A stretch of 64,000 bases of DNA from JBDGPU01 sp042219525 (GTDB taxonomy: Archaea; Halobacteriota; Halobacteria; Halobacteriales; Haloferacaceae). Position numbers and translations under genes: made by a program. How positions within the stretch are numbered: the stretch's first letter is position 1; each line of letters opens with the position of its first letter. The stretch lies in NCBI GenBank assembly GCA_042219525.1, contig JBDGPU010000017.1, positions 1 through 64,000 on the forward strand, read 5' to 3'. Under the pieces are notes generated by a model. That model was given only the letters and a program-made list of their open reading frames with translations. It was not told the origin of the DNA and did not search any database. Positions 54,001 through 62,713 of this stretch are shown here, piece after piece.

Positions 54001-54274
54001 CAACCAGTGTACCAGTTGGGAATCCAGTCCAGACCTCGTACGGCATCGTCGAGGGGTAATGCTTGATCGCGTAAATCGTCTCCCGGAAGTGATACCAGGC
54101 GTCGTTCCCCCGGAAGTATACCTGACCGTTCCGAATGAAGGTACCATAAGCCTGGAGCCGCGCCCAGAGCATGAACGCGATGGACGCGATGAGCACAGGG
54201 ATATGATACCATTGTTCGAGAAGATCCAGTATCGAATCACCGGAATCTTCGCCCGAGATACTCTGCTGACTCAT
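51062..54274 (-). CDS. aglB: Oligosaccharyltransferase AglB (STT3, GT66)
   Basis: 1070 residues. About 13 N-terminal membrane helices and a large outside domain. It transfers a lipid-linked glycan to Asn-x-Ser/Thr of S-layer and other surface proteins. Visible motifs: the first acidic metal/acceptor site in FRGNDAWYHF (Asp 58) and the WWDYGHW motif (about 627-633) that reads the sequon. It has a strand beta domain at the end. The 5' third has many A/T-ending codons (GAT, TAT, CAT), unlike the rest. A TATA-like CTTATG (54298-54306, minus strand) lies before the ATG. Confidence 0.95.
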   Translation of the reverse strand: MSQQSISGEDSGDSILDLLEQWYHIPVLIASIAFMLWARLQAYGTFIRNGQVYFRGNDAWYHFRETIYAIKHYPSTMPYEVWTGFPTGTLVGQFGTLFDQITATIILLVTLGSGDKATAMRVMLVMAPIFGSLVAIPAYYIARRFVSRFGAVVSVVLLALLPGTFLNYTLVGFYDHHAAEVLFQTLAVLAFLVAFGIAAREKPVWELVLDQDVGALRRPFGFAALAGVAAALYMYVWQPGIILVGFTGLFLVVKITSDVVHEDSPEPVAFVGVVSMTVTGLLMVIPLEEFSFGVTGYTLMHIFLPLGTAAGTALLAYLAREWEARDLDTRQYPAAIFGLILVSVGILAVALPSAYSQIVNNLMRSVAFGASAEVRTIGEAQPFLSQGSAAGAILSEYGLTFFTALFAALVLLGGPLVRSEETNETIYVAGAVAVVGSVVLIPQLYAAIGGLIGVEWQVIGLFLATAAIVGATYLHQYEAEKLYLLVWAAFITATAFTQVRFNIYLAVPVVILNGFFVEMTLDKLDLHGSITEVANDIEGWQVMTAITVVVILIVPLVFVATPVWTAGAQNGPGSVTQWDGSLQWMNDETPEPGTLAGADNPMEYYGTYERPDDGDYAYPDGAYGVMSWWDYGHWITTRAERIPVANPFQQHATLAANYLLSPTEKQAENILDKEAGEGEGTRYVMVDWQMVNPSSKFGAPVTFYSAGNVSRDDFFGVLYQRQGQGYRYAMQVRQQRYYESMMVRLYGYHGSAMDPKAVVVDWDQQRAQTRSGETITINVTPSGQKDSVVKTFGSMQAAKEYVASQDGTAKIGGVGPFPNERVKALEHYRLVHASQSSAQSSGRYLQTLIRQLRTTGLSQRALTWTSSNWVKTFERVPGATIKGSGAAPGQEVTAQVEMQMPHSNKTFTYTTYTTANEDGEFTFVVPYSTTGYDKYGPENGYTNVSVRAASSYRIFDSGTVKADGTVIQNRTTVEVPEGKVNGDVDKPVVVELERTVMGTEKNGSSTNGTNSSNIEPVGAFESVDDTGDAFATGGFAPGSGALSTSSWSPRAGVDGDTAIGADTALVGLDP

Positions 54275-54450
54275 TGGATCAAGAGTTCTTGAAAATCCGC
54301 ATAAGCCTTGTCATATCTATGGAAGTAGCTTGATACGGATGGGGGTGACAGAGTATCCGTGGTTTTATCAAGTATATAACTGCTAAATCTCGCTCTTCGT
54401 TTGTTCTGTCCACTTGGAACATCTCCTGACACCGATGGTTTTAGCACCTC

Positions 54451-55494
54451 ATGAACCGGACGCCTGAAATAATGGAGGCTGCCGTAGTTCACGATGGTAC
54501 TATCCACCCGGGCGGTGCTGTTAAAGTGGTAACTGAAGCAGCACGTGCCCTCGACGCCGATCTCTACGTGGGGTTTTCCGGGAAGGATGAGGAATGGTGG
54601 GAAGATAGAGTTCCGAACTCGGTCTCAATTATCCGGAAGACATCACGAAGCGGAACGTTGAACGATATCCGAACCGCCAGATCGATGCTCAATTTGGATC
54701 TGCGAGAGTATGACGTAGTCCTGACGAGCGGTCCTGCGGCGAAGTTTTTCCAGCCGTATGATGACCAGCTCCATATCCACTATATCCACCATCCTCCTCT
54801 TGCGTCTCTATGGTTTACTGGCGGCCTGTTTTCTTATCTCGTCAAAACAATTGACCGGGTCGAAACCTCGGCTATCCCCCACCTAATTGCCAACAGTGAA
54901 CTAACGTCTACCAGAACAGTTCGACATTACAATCACGAGGTTGATCGGGTGATTCCACCACCAGTTGACGTAGATGGGTTTTCACCGGACGCCGTTCGCA
55001 AAGAGAATCAATTAGTGATGGTCGGTCGACTTGAGGGGCGAAAGAGACCTAAAGTAGCAGTAGATGCGATGCGGGAACTCCCTGAGTTTACGCTCAAACT
55101 AATTGGGGATGGCCCGCTTCGCGGAGAAATTGAGCGTAATGCACCATCGAATGTCGACGTTCTCGGGTACGTCGATGACACAACGCTCAAACGAACTATC
55201 GAGGAAAGCGTCGCAGGTATCTTTTTAGCAGAACGGGAGGACTTCGGTATCACACCGATTGAGTATATGGCAGCAGGGACGCCTGTTGTAGGTGTCGATG
55301 AACCGAATACGAACAATCAGATTAGAGAGGGAGTTAATGGTATGCTCGTTGAACCAAATTCAGAAGCAGTCAAGAAGAACATACGTAGGATGACGCAACG
55401 AACCTGGGATCGTGAAACTATTGCAAAGTCAGCCGAAAAGTACCATCCCTCTCGCTTCCGAGAGGAGCTTCGAGACGTGATAAATAATGTCTAA
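54451..55494 (+). CDS. Family 4 glycosyltransferase
   Basis: 347 residues, GT-B fold. The C-terminal donor domain has VMVGRLEGRKRPKVAVDAM in part, LIGDGPL, and the E-x7-E motif around EREDFGITPIEYMAAGTPVVG. The N-terminal part opens AAVVHDGTIHPGGAVKVV, as in GT4 enzymes. It is cytoplasmic or membrane-edge and would add one sugar to a growing lipid-linked glycan. It is first in the island and overlaps the next gene by 8 bases. An in-frame ATG at 54472 is also possible. Confidence 0.88.
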   Translation: MNRTPEIMEAAVVHDGTIHPGGAVKVVTEAARALDADLYVGFSGKDEEWWEDRVPNSVSIIRKTSRSGTLNDIRTARSMLNLDLREYDVVLTSGPAAKFFQPYDDQLHIHYIHHPPLASLWFTGGLFSYLVKTIDRVETSAIPHLIANSELTSTRTVRHYNHEVDRVIPPPVDVDGFSPDAVRKENQLVMVGRLEGRKRPKVAVDAMRELPEFTLKLIGDGPLRGEIERNAPSNVDVLGYVDDTTLKRTIEESVAGIFLAEREDFGITPIEYMAAGTPVVGVDEPNTNNQIREGVNGMLVEPNSEAVKKNIRRMTQRTWDRETIAKSAEKYHPSRFREELRDVINNV

Positions 55495-56455
55495 TCCGGT
55501 TTTCCTATATAACGATCCACATCCCGTTCATGAAAAGATGGCCACAGAAATTGATGCCGAATTCGTTGAGTGTGCGAAAGGTGGTGTGTTGGACCGGATG
55601 AATGCAGGACTCTCTCACGATTTCGGTGAAAGACCACTTCTGATAGAGGGTGGAGTTCCACTCTTTGAAGCCGGATTCATAGGACTAAGTAATGATTCTG
55701 GTCCAATCATAGAACTTGCTGCAGACGGAACGCTCATCGATATCGCCACACCGCTCGAAGGTAGACCAGCTCATGAGCGACTTGCTCACAGATTCGGGGA
55801 AAGATATGTCGACGCAACGATGGCCGTGAGTGACTACATCGCAGCATTTGCACGCAGATATGACCGTCCCGTTGAGGTTATCCATCCCTTCATTGAAGAT
55901 AGACGCTTTAGTGAACTCAAGAAATTGAACCCTGGTGGCGACGGAGAGACAGTACTCTGTATCGGTAAGTACAGACACAAGAACGGTCAGGACATATTAC
56001 TGGAAGCAATGAATGAAGTCAGCGAGAATATAACTACACACTTTATCGGCCCTGACACAGATGAAATATCAAGCCAAAAGGGTGTTGAAGGTCATGGATT
56101 CGTCGAATTGTCACAGTTTTATGACTTGCTCGACGACGCGAGTCTGATGGTGTTCCCAGCCCGAGTAGGTGCGTATCCCGTAGCGGTGCTTGAAGCATTA
56201 GTATCAGGGACTGCTGTGATAACCTCGCCGTACGTAGGAAATGCTGATCTCGTTCGTGCAGTAAATCCAGGATTCGTAACCAAGCCGAAACCAAACGCGG
56301 TTGCCGAGGGTATCTGTTGGGCGATGAACCGCGATCTCGAAGAAGACGGGAGACGCGCAAGAGAAATAGGGAACGCATTTCAGGAAAAACACTATATCGA
56401 CGATTTTGTGAAGCGATTCAATAAAGTTCTGTCGCGCGTGAGGACAAATAGATGA
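55487..56455 (+). CDS. GT4-like glycosyltransferase, paralogue A
   Basis: 322 residues. The second half is a GT-B donor domain: VLCIGKYRHKNGQDILLEAM, GHGFVELSQFYDLLDDASLMVFPAR in part, and AVLEALVSGTAVITSPYVG. The N-terminal half has a pattern shared with the gene at 58301: EFVECAKGGVLDRM and LLIEGGVPLFEAG. The two are paralogues. It overlaps both neighbours by 8 and 4 bases. Confidence 0.82.
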   Translation: MSNPVFLYNDPHPVHEKMATEIDAEFVECAKGGVLDRMNAGLSHDFGERPLLIEGGVPLFEAGFIGLSNDSGPIIELAADGTLIDIATPLEGRPAHERLAHRFGERYVDATMAVSDYIAAFARRYDRPVEVIHPFIEDRRFSELKKLNPGGDGETVLCIGKYRHKNGQDILLEAMNEVSENITTHFIGPDTDEISSQKGVEGHGFVELSQFYDLLDDASLMVFPARVGAYPVAVLEALVSGTAVITSPYVGNADLVRAVNPGFVTKPKPNAVAEGICWAMNRDLEEDGRRAREIGNAFQEKHYIDDFVKRFNKVLSRVRTNR

Positions 56456-57819
56456 CTGAAAAACCTAACATTGTGATGGTTTCTTGGGACAGTGTCCGTG
56501 CAGACCATATGCCCTTCTTGGGATATGAGCGCAATACATGTCCCAATATAAATGAAATGGCGGAAGAAAGCCTAGTATTTGAGAATACGCAAGTGTCAGC
56601 TGTCGGCACCGCTGCGTCCTTTACGGGCGCGTTCACTGGTGATCACGCGACTGCGACCATGCTCAACCCCAGTCCGTCTTATTGGGCCAACTCACTTGAA
56701 GGAAATAAGCTACTCCCGGAGGTCTTGCAAGACGCTGGATACTTCACTGGAGGTTTCCACTTCAACGCGCTTATGTCCTCGAATTTTGGGTGGAACCGTG
56801 GTTGGGATGTCTATGAGGACCACTTATGGGATGAAAAAGGGGGGAATAGTCCGACTAACGACAACGAAACCGACCTTCGTTCAAAACTTTACGACACCCT
56901 TCAGGAACACGACTTGGCGAACTTCGCGATGCACGCGAAGAAGGCGGTTACGGGAGAAAAGCCGGTCAAGTGGGAAAATATGTGGGAGGAGATCGAAGCA
57001 TTCGTTGAGGATGCCCCAGAACCCTGGTTTCTATGGGTGCTCCTCATTGACACCCACCATCCATACTACGCACCCAAAGAATACCATGAGTGGGAACAGC
57101 CTGGAATTCGGAGGACGTATGGACTGAACTATGTGATGCGCCGACACCGGAATCTAGTCGGTGAACGAAGGCAATCAGTCGTCAATGCATACGACAACAC
57201 AATGCGGTATGCAGATGAGTTTGTTCGGCGACTTGAAGAAAAACTTGACACAGAGGGTTTCGGCGATGAGCCTTTCATATTTCACTCCGACCACGGCGAC
57301 GAACTGGGAGAACACGCCAGCTATGGTCACCGTCCATTGATGTACGATACGGTAACGCGAGTTCCTTTAGTTATGAAGAATGTTGGAGAAACCGGCATTC
57401 GTGAAGGACCTCACTCTTTGCTGGATCTTGGAAATGGAATCCTAGAGATCGCGGGAATTGATGAGCGTCTGGGACAAGGTAAATCAATCCTATCAAACAA
57501 CCGTGAGACCGTCACAGTTCAGAACTTGCTTGGCGATCAGTATGGCAAAACACTTGCTGTGGTTGGTCCTGAGTGGAAAGTGTTGTTCCACCCTGAGGGA
57601 GATTGGGGCCACGGACGAAAGTTCACAGGGGGTTCGTGGGAAGCGTATAAGCATACCGAAGATCCCATGGAAAAAAACAATCGGTGGGGTGACCATCCGG
57701 ATCAGTTGGAAGTGAAACTCCGTGAACAGCTACGAAAGGATTCTGCTGAGATTGAAAGCGAACAAGAGATGGAACAAGAAACGAAAAACCGTCTCAGAGA
57801 GTTGGGGTATATTGAATGA
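56452..57819 (+). CDS. Alkaline-phosphatase/sulfatase-fold enzyme
   Basis: 455 residues. Metal ligands are visible: Asp 13 in VSWDSVRADHM and Asp 280/His 281 in HSDHGDELGEH, with a later His in GHRPLMYD. The nucleophile region SAVGTAASFTGAF lacks the CxPxR motif of formylglycine sulfatases, so a Thr or Ser may serve, as in phospho-transferring members. There is no signal peptide or membrane helix. It may modify or trim a sugar donor or glycan with a phosphate or sulfate group. Coupled to both neighbours by ATGA overlaps. Confidence 0.8.
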   Translation: MTEKPNIVMVSWDSVRADHMPFLGYERNTCPNINEMAEESLVFENTQVSAVGTAASFTGAFTGDHATATMLNPSPSYWANSLEGNKLLPEVLQDAGYFTGGFHFNALMSSNFGWNRGWDVYEDHLWDEKGGNSPTNDNETDLRSKLYDTLQEHDLANFAMHAKKAVTGEKPVKWENMWEEIEAFVEDAPEPWFLWVLLIDTHHPYYAPKEYHEWEQPGIRRTYGLNYVMRRHRNLVGERRQSVVNAYDNTMRYADEFVRRLEEKLDTEGFGDEPFIFHSDHGDELGEHASYGHRPLMYDTVTRVPLVMKNVGETGIREGPHSLLDLGNGILEIAGIDERLGQGKSILSNNRETVTVQNLLGDQYGKTLAVVGPEWKVLFHPEGDWGHGRKFTGGSWEAYKHTEDPMEKNNRWGDHPDQLEVKLREQLRKDSAEIESEQEMEQETKNRLRELGYIE

Positions 57820-58307
57820 AGAAACTGAATCTCGGTTCAGGAAACGATTATCGTGAGGGGAGGACTAATGTGGATATCAATCCTGCTTTTGATCCTGACA
57901 AAGTCATCAATCTTGAAGATCCCAAATGGGACCTCGCATCAAATGAATATGATCTCGTACTCGCAGACAATGTTTTCGAACATATCGAGCCACCAGATCG
58001 CCCCACGTTTCTCCGAGAGTGTCACCGGGTTCTAGATCCTGACGGCAAGTTAGTGATGCGCTGGCCAACGCCTGGGTTTGGCGGAGGATGGGATGTGACA
58101 CACTATAGTATTCCTAGCTGGGACTGGCCGGATCACCCCAATCACAACGAAGCATGGGAGACTACTAACAAGGAATTCAATTTCAATATGATTGGAACAC
58201 TCCTTCCCTCACCAATCGCCGTACAGTTGATGTGGCATGGTATCCGTACCATCCTCGATGTTGAGCTGACGGTCGCACCAAAAGGAGAATATGGGGAAAC
58301 ATGGTAG
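57816..58307 (+). CDS. Class I SAM-dependent methyltransferase
   Basis: 163 residues. The SAM loop is LNLGSGNDYREG, the acidic end of strand 2 NVDINP, and DLVLADNVFEHI and LRECHRVLDPDGKLV follow. This is the Methyltransf_11 type. In the island it probably methylates a sugar of the glycan. It starts by an ATGA overlap with the sulfatase-fold gene and overlaps the next one by 7 bases. Confidence 0.85.
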   Translation: MKKLNLGSGNDYREGRTNVDINPAFDPDKVINLEDPKWDLASNEYDLVLADNVFEHIEPPDRPTFLRECHRVLDPDGKLVMRWPTPGFGGGWDVTHYSIPSWDWPDHPNHNEAWETTNKEFNFNMIGTLLPSPIAVQLMWHGIRTILDVELTVAPKGEYGETW

Positions 58308-59272
58308 GAAAACCTCCGGTGATGCTCTATCTTAAACCGCATCACTCGCATAAAGCAATGGGCGAGGCTGTTGGCGCTGAGTTTGTCGAACTCGACCGTG
58401 GGGGAGTACTGAGCCGGATCAGGACTGCAAAAAATCTTGATCTTGGCGATCGAACAGTCATAACAGAGGGAGGAAAACCACTTTTCCAAGCAGCATGGAT
58501 GAAAAAGTTTGGGAACTGTGGGCGAGTGATTCATCTCGCTGCCGACGAAACCCTCATGAATATCGTTCGTAAACTTCCACATTACCGTCAGCGTGACCGT
58601 CTGGCTCACTGGTGGTGCCATCGGCATGTAGACGGCGTTCTGGCAATTTCACCCCAACTCACTGCGGAAGCCCGAGCAATAGGGATTGATAATGTCCGAA
58701 CGATCCATCCGTTTCCGACGCCCAAAAAATGGGAACAACTAGGTAATATCGAACCTGATTACAATAGCAACCAAGTTCTTGTTGTCGGATCAAATGTCGC
58801 CAAGAACGGATTAAACATCCTTCAAGACATTGCTGATGAAATAAACTTGGATATAGAAATAGATGTCGCAGGACCTCAGACAAAAGAACTTTCCTCAAAA
58901 AATGTCACAGGTCATGGGTTTGTTCCGGAGTCGGAGTTCTATAACCTATTTCGGAAGAGCGCTGCATTTCTACTCCCTGCTAGATCACAGGCTTTCGCAT
59001 TGTCGCCCATAGAAGCTATGCGTGCAGGAATACCACCAGTAGTAACTGTCGAAACGGGTTGTCAAGCATATATTGGAAAAGCAGCACCAGAGTTAGTAAA
59101 TGGACGTCGTCCCGACTTAATGGCCGAAAGTCTTGAATGGGCACTTGAGAACCCAGATGTCGCGGACAGGGTTAATAAGATAGCTGACTATTTTAATCCC
59201 ACCCAGGGGATCAAACTGTTCCGAACCGCCTACAAGCAAGTACTTAAGCAAGCAGAAGCGAATTCAAGTTAG
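58301..59272 (+). CDS. GT4-like glycosyltransferase, paralogue B
   Basis: 323 residues. It matches the 55487 gene in both halves: EFVELDRGGVLSRI and VITEGGKPLFQA in the N-terminus, HLAADETL, and GHGFVPESEFYNLFRKSAAFLLPAR with SPIEAMRAGIPPVV in the C-terminus (in parts). It will add a sugar, perhaps the one after that of paralogue A. A duplicated pair within one cassette. Confidence 0.82.
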   Translation: MVGKPPVMLYLKPHHSHKAMGEAVGAEFVELDRGGVLSRIRTAKNLDLGDRTVITEGGKPLFQAAWMKKFGNCGRVIHLAADETLMNIVRKLPHYRQRDRLAHWWCHRHVDGVLAISPQLTAEARAIGIDNVRTIHPFPTPKKWEQLGNIEPDYNSNQVLVVGSNVAKNGLNILQDIADEINLDIEIDVAGPQTKELSSKNVTGHGFVPESEFYNLFRKSAAFLLPARSQAFALSPIEAMRAGIPPVVTVETGCQAYIGKAAPELVNGRRPDLMAESLEWALENPDVADRVNKIADYFNPTQGIKLFRTAYKQVLKQAEANSS

Positions 59273-59273
59273 A

Positions 59274-60254
59274 ATGACGGTTGGAGACTGGCTTGAGGAA
59301 GTAAGGCAAGATTACTCAAAATACGGAATAAAGGGACTCAAGTTCAACGCTGAAGACTTATTTCACGGACTGTTGAGCCGAGGCGGTTTTTGGGTTAACT
59401 ATGGTGAAGATCACTATAACCAGAATTGGGACCTACTTATCATACTTGATGCTTGTCGTTGGGATCTCTTTGAGGAAGTAGTAAGTGAGTATGATTTTAT
59501 TGAGACATCTTCAACGTTTATGTCTAATTCCTCCCACTCACGGGAGTGGCTCCACAAACATTTCATGGATGAGCCAAGTGGACTTGAGATGATCAAGGTG
59601 TGGAATCGCATCCTTCGCGATCCGGATGATATGGGCATTTTTGAGGATTATTATACCATGTCAAATAGATCGGAACTGGGGAAAACCGCATACGTAACCT
59701 GGAACGTCTTCGGACAGATGCTAGACGGAGACGCGTTCAAGGAGTTCGTACCGGTCGGAAGAGCGGCCTGGGGTGATGACCAGCAAATACTGGAACCCCG
59801 GATAATAACCGATGAGACGATTAGGGTTATGCGAGAGAGCGACCCAGAATACACTATTGCTCACTACATGCAACCACATACACCATTCCGCGATAGCGAT
59901 GGCCTGCAAAACGAGGGAAGTGTATGGGAGCGGATCCAGCGCGGTGAGAAGGACTACGATGAAGCTTGGGGGGAGTATAAACAGAATCTAAGATGGGTGC
60001 TTGATGACGTCGAACTTCTGTTAGAAAATGTCGAAGCGGAAAACGTTGCTATTACAGCCGATCATGGAAATGCAATCGGTGAGTGGGGATGTTACGGTCA
60101 TCGACCTTATGTACCGAATCCTGCTGTTAAGCGGGTCCCTTGGGCTACTGCAACAGCGACCGATGAAGAAACGCACATACCAGAATTTGATGAACGTAGC
60201 GAGGCTACCGAATCTGAGGTTGAAGAGCGTCTTGAGGCACTTGGTTACGCTTAA
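59274..60254 (+). CDS. Alkaline-phosphatase-superfamily protein
   Basis: 326 residues. Core motifs: LLIILDACRWDLFEE (Asp 59; the residue after Ala is Cys 61), QPHTPF, and ITADHGNAIGEWGCYGH (Asp 263, His 264). The first 45 residues are an amphipathic lead. Cytoplasmic by sequence. Close to, but smaller than, the enzyme at 56452. It begins 1 base after the stop of paralogue B. A sulfo- or phospho-group function on the glycan is inferred. Confidence 0.75.
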   Translation: MTVGDWLEEVRQDYSKYGIKGLKFNAEDLFHGLLSRGGFWVNYGEDHYNQNWDLLIILDACRWDLFEEVVSEYDFIETSSTFMSNSSHSREWLHKHFMDEPSGLEMIKVWNRILRDPDDMGIFEDYYTMSNRSELGKTAYVTWNVFGQMLDGDAFKEFVPVGRAAWGDDQQILEPRIITDETIRVMRESDPEYTIAHYMQPHTPFRDSDGLQNEGSVWERIQRGEKDYDEAWGEYKQNLRWVLDDVELLLENVEAENVAITADHGNAIGEWGCYGHRPYVPNPAVKRVPWATATATDEETHIPEFDERSEATESEVEERLEALGYA

Positions 60255-60329
60255 TTCATGAATTTGCACATTACCAGAAACCCACCAAAAATTTTTGAAA
60301 TAATTTGCAGTTTGTAGAACGATAGTGTA

Positions 60330-61796
60330 ATGGGTGAAATAAATCCGAAAGAGGTGAAAATTGGCGCCGAAGCTTTGTCCGGAGGCGTCGCCCGTATTGC
60401 TCTTCTTGGGATCGGTTTTGTCGGAAGCGTTGTATTTGCGAGGGTTCTCGGTGCTACTGGATTTGGAGCATTCTATCTACTTGTCACTCTTGAAAATGTG
60501 ATTGACCGACCAGTGATTGGTCTTTCTGAATCTGTACAGAAGAGGCTTTCAGAGGCGGAGACTGACCCAGAAGAATATTTCGGTGCCTTTCTCCTCGGAT
60601 TTGCGACTTTCCTTACATTTATAATAATTCTAACGATAGTGTACAAAGACCCACTTAATGATTATATTCAGCGAAGCGACGCCTACTTGCTGTTTGCTGT
60701 GTTACTTTTGACACTCTCGGCACAGGAGTCGTTTAGCAAAATACTCGCCGCAACGGGACGACTTGGGCTAGTTAATTGGATAGACACTCTTCGTTCATTT
60801 ATAACAATTCCACTACAGGTTCTATTAATTCTATCCGGATATGGCGTCGTAGGAATGACCGTCGGACTCGGAGTTGCTTCTCTCATTACACCAGTACTAG
60901 TGATTTATTTGCTCGGCATTCGACCGGCCTTTCCTAATTTGAAAGTATTTGGTTCACTTCTTGAATACGGAAAATACAGTATACCAAACAGTATTACTTC
61001 GTTTGGATATGACCGAATCGCATTACTGGTTCTGGGATACTATCTATCGCCAAATATTGTGGGATATTTTGAGGCAGCATTAAAACTGACCGTTCCGGCC
61101 CTTGCGATCGGCGCGGTTGCGTCAGGGGCACTTATGCCAAAAATAAGTAATCTCTCATCTAGGGGAGAAAATTTCACTCAAGAACTTCGGAACGTTATGA
61201 GTTATTCCAGCGTGTTCGCTATACCCATATTCTTTGGAGCAGTTGCGCTATCTCACAAACTCATGATTACAGTGTATGGAAGCGGGTTTGGACCAGGTTC
61301 GAAGTTTCTTACTGGCATTGCCCTCTATCGAGTAATCACAACAAGAACAAAGCCGTTAGTAAGTACACTGCGCGGTCTTGATTTACCAAATCTGGACTTG
61401 ATTGGTACAATTATCTCTTCCACCATTCTTTTAGCGGTCGGAGTCCCAGGGTTGCTCCGTTTCGGAGCCATGGGAATGCTTCTGGGGATTCTAGCTGCGG
61501 CTTTAAGCCGATATATCCTGAATACTGTATTCGTCAAAAACCAAGTCGGGGAAGTTCCACATTACCCAAAACCATTTTTGGCTCAAATTGTCGGTGGTGT
61601 CGTGATGCTTATATTTCTCGAAATAGCTAAAAAAATGGTTATTGTCTCCCCCTGGTACCGTGTATTCCTTTTAGTCGGCTTGGGTGCATTGATTTACTTC
61701 GTGGTGGTTGTTTCGATCTCCTCCGATGTACGTAGTACTGTGATAGCTGTTGGGACTGATTTCGCCAAGCAAAAACTTGATCGTCCACTCAAGTGA
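60330..61796 (+). CDS. Wzx-like lipid-linked oligosaccharide flippase
   Basis: 488 residues, 12-14 membrane helices of the polysaccharide-export MVF/MATE type: SGGVARIALLGIGFVGSVVFARVLGATGFG in part, and a second half with FGYDRIALLVLGYYLSPNIVGYFEAA in part. Such proteins move the lipid-linked glycan to the outer face, where AglB uses it; AglR is the Haloferax counterpart. It follows the phosphatase-fold gene after 75 bases and ends the plus-strand run. Confidence 0.88.
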   Translation: MGEINPKEVKIGAEALSGGVARIALLGIGFVGSVVFARVLGATGFGAFYLLVTLENVIDRPVIGLSESVQKRLSEAETDPEEYFGAFLLGFATFLTFIIILTIVYKDPLNDYIQRSDAYLLFAVLLLTLSAQESFSKILAATGRLGLVNWIDTLRSFITIPLQVLLILSGYGVVGMTVGLGVASLITPVLVIYLLGIRPAFPNLKVFGSLLEYGKYSIPNSITSFGYDRIALLVLGYYLSPNIVGYFEAALKLTVPALAIGAVASGALMPKISNLSSRGENFTQELRNVMSYSSVFAIPIFFGAVALSHKLMITVYGSGFGPGSKFLTGIALYRVITTRTKPLVSTLRGLDLPNLDLIGTIISSTILLAVGVPGLLRFGAMGMLLGILAAALSRYILNTVFVKNQVGEVPHYPKPFLAQIVGGVVMLIFLEIAKKMVIVSPWYRVFLLVGLGALIYFVVVVSISSDVRSTVIAVGTDFAKQKLDRPLK

Positions 61797-61798
61797 TT

Positions 61799-62557
61799 TT
61801 ATTCAACTATCAATGAGTGTATTTCCTCTACTGACAGACCACTAATTTCTGTCGTGAAGAAGTTGTCATTCCGGCGAATGCGGTCTTTATCCCACTCCCA
61901 CCATGCCAGTTCTTGTAACGTATCTCGAACCTCTTCACAGAATCGCCACCCAATATGCTCTGCAGGATTCCCGCCAACTATTTCATAAGGACGTACATCT
62001 CGCGAGACGAGTGCGTTAGCTCCGATTACGGCACCGTCTCCGATTGAAACTCCTGAAACTACGGTCGAATTGAGACCAAGCCAGACATCATTGCCGATCT
62101 TTACCTGTCCGCTGTCTGCTGTTTCTAATTCAGAGAATTCGTGCTGAGAATAGAACTTTCCTTGAAGTGAAGCCCTCGAGACGTCATGATCACGTTGCTG
62201 GATAGTAGCTCCCGAAGCGAATGCGCAGTAGTTTCCGATTGCCACATCCCCCACGATCCGATTACCATGAACTAAATTTGTTTCCCGACCCACCTTAACA
62301 TTTCCTCGAAGAATACATTCTTTGCCAACAGATACCCCATCTGACAGATGGATGCTACCCCCTCCTAACACTGTTCCAGTAGATATTTTTATATTGTTTC
62401 CAAAAGAAAGCGAAGGTTGTTTTGAACATGCATCTACCCTTAGATCGCATTTAACTCCTCTTTTTCGGAGTATCAATTGGGAAATAGTCCAGATAGCGAG
62501 AGGTTTGGCAGGTCCCAGAATCTGGCCGACTGTGTCCCTAACACTCATATCAATCAT
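61799..62557 (-). CDS. Hexapeptide-repeat acyltransferase
   Basis: 252 residues, left-handed beta-helix: repeats such as GVSVGKECILRGNVKVG, VAIGNYCAF and GVSIGDGAVIGANALVS, then PYEIVGGNPAEHIGWRF, which marks the xenobiotic/CatB-like acetyltransferase group. It probably acetylates a sugar of the island glycan. It converges on the flippase gene with only 2 bases between. ATG at 62557 or 62548. Confidence 0.85.
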   Translation of the reverse strand: MIDMSVRDTVGQILGPAKPLAIWTISQLILRKRGVKCDLRVDACSKQPSLSFGNNIKISTGTVLGGGSIHLSDGVSVGKECILRGNVKVGRETNLVHGNRIVGDVAIGNYCAFASGATIQQRDHDVSRASLQGKFYSQHEFSELETADSGQVKIGNDVWLGLNSTVVSGVSIGDGAVIGANALVSRDVRPYEIVGGNPAEHIGWRFCEEVRDTLQELAWWEWDKDRIRRNDNFFTTEISGLSVEEIHSLIVE

Positions 62558-62713
62558 TTATTCAGGTTGTTGCTTTTGAACCCAGTTCAACCAAAATTGA
62601 AATTACAGCCTTGGTGCAGTGGTGTTTAGTAGCTTGTGTCGCCATATCAACCTCAAGTTGAATATGGTTAATGAAAATGTTGAATCGAAGCGGCACATTA
62701 TTCATTTTAATAC

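Larger units (their letters stand above)
54275..62713. other. Low-GC glycan-assembly island
   Basis: By eye the GC content falls from about 65-70 percent in the neighbours to about 45-50 percent here, and it rises again in the GT2 gene at 62714. Seven plus-strand genes overlap or lie within 80 bases of each other. This is the look of a variable surface-glycan cassette brought in by transfer between fixed ends (aglB on one side, GT2 and a nucleotidyltransferase on the other). Confidence 0.75.
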
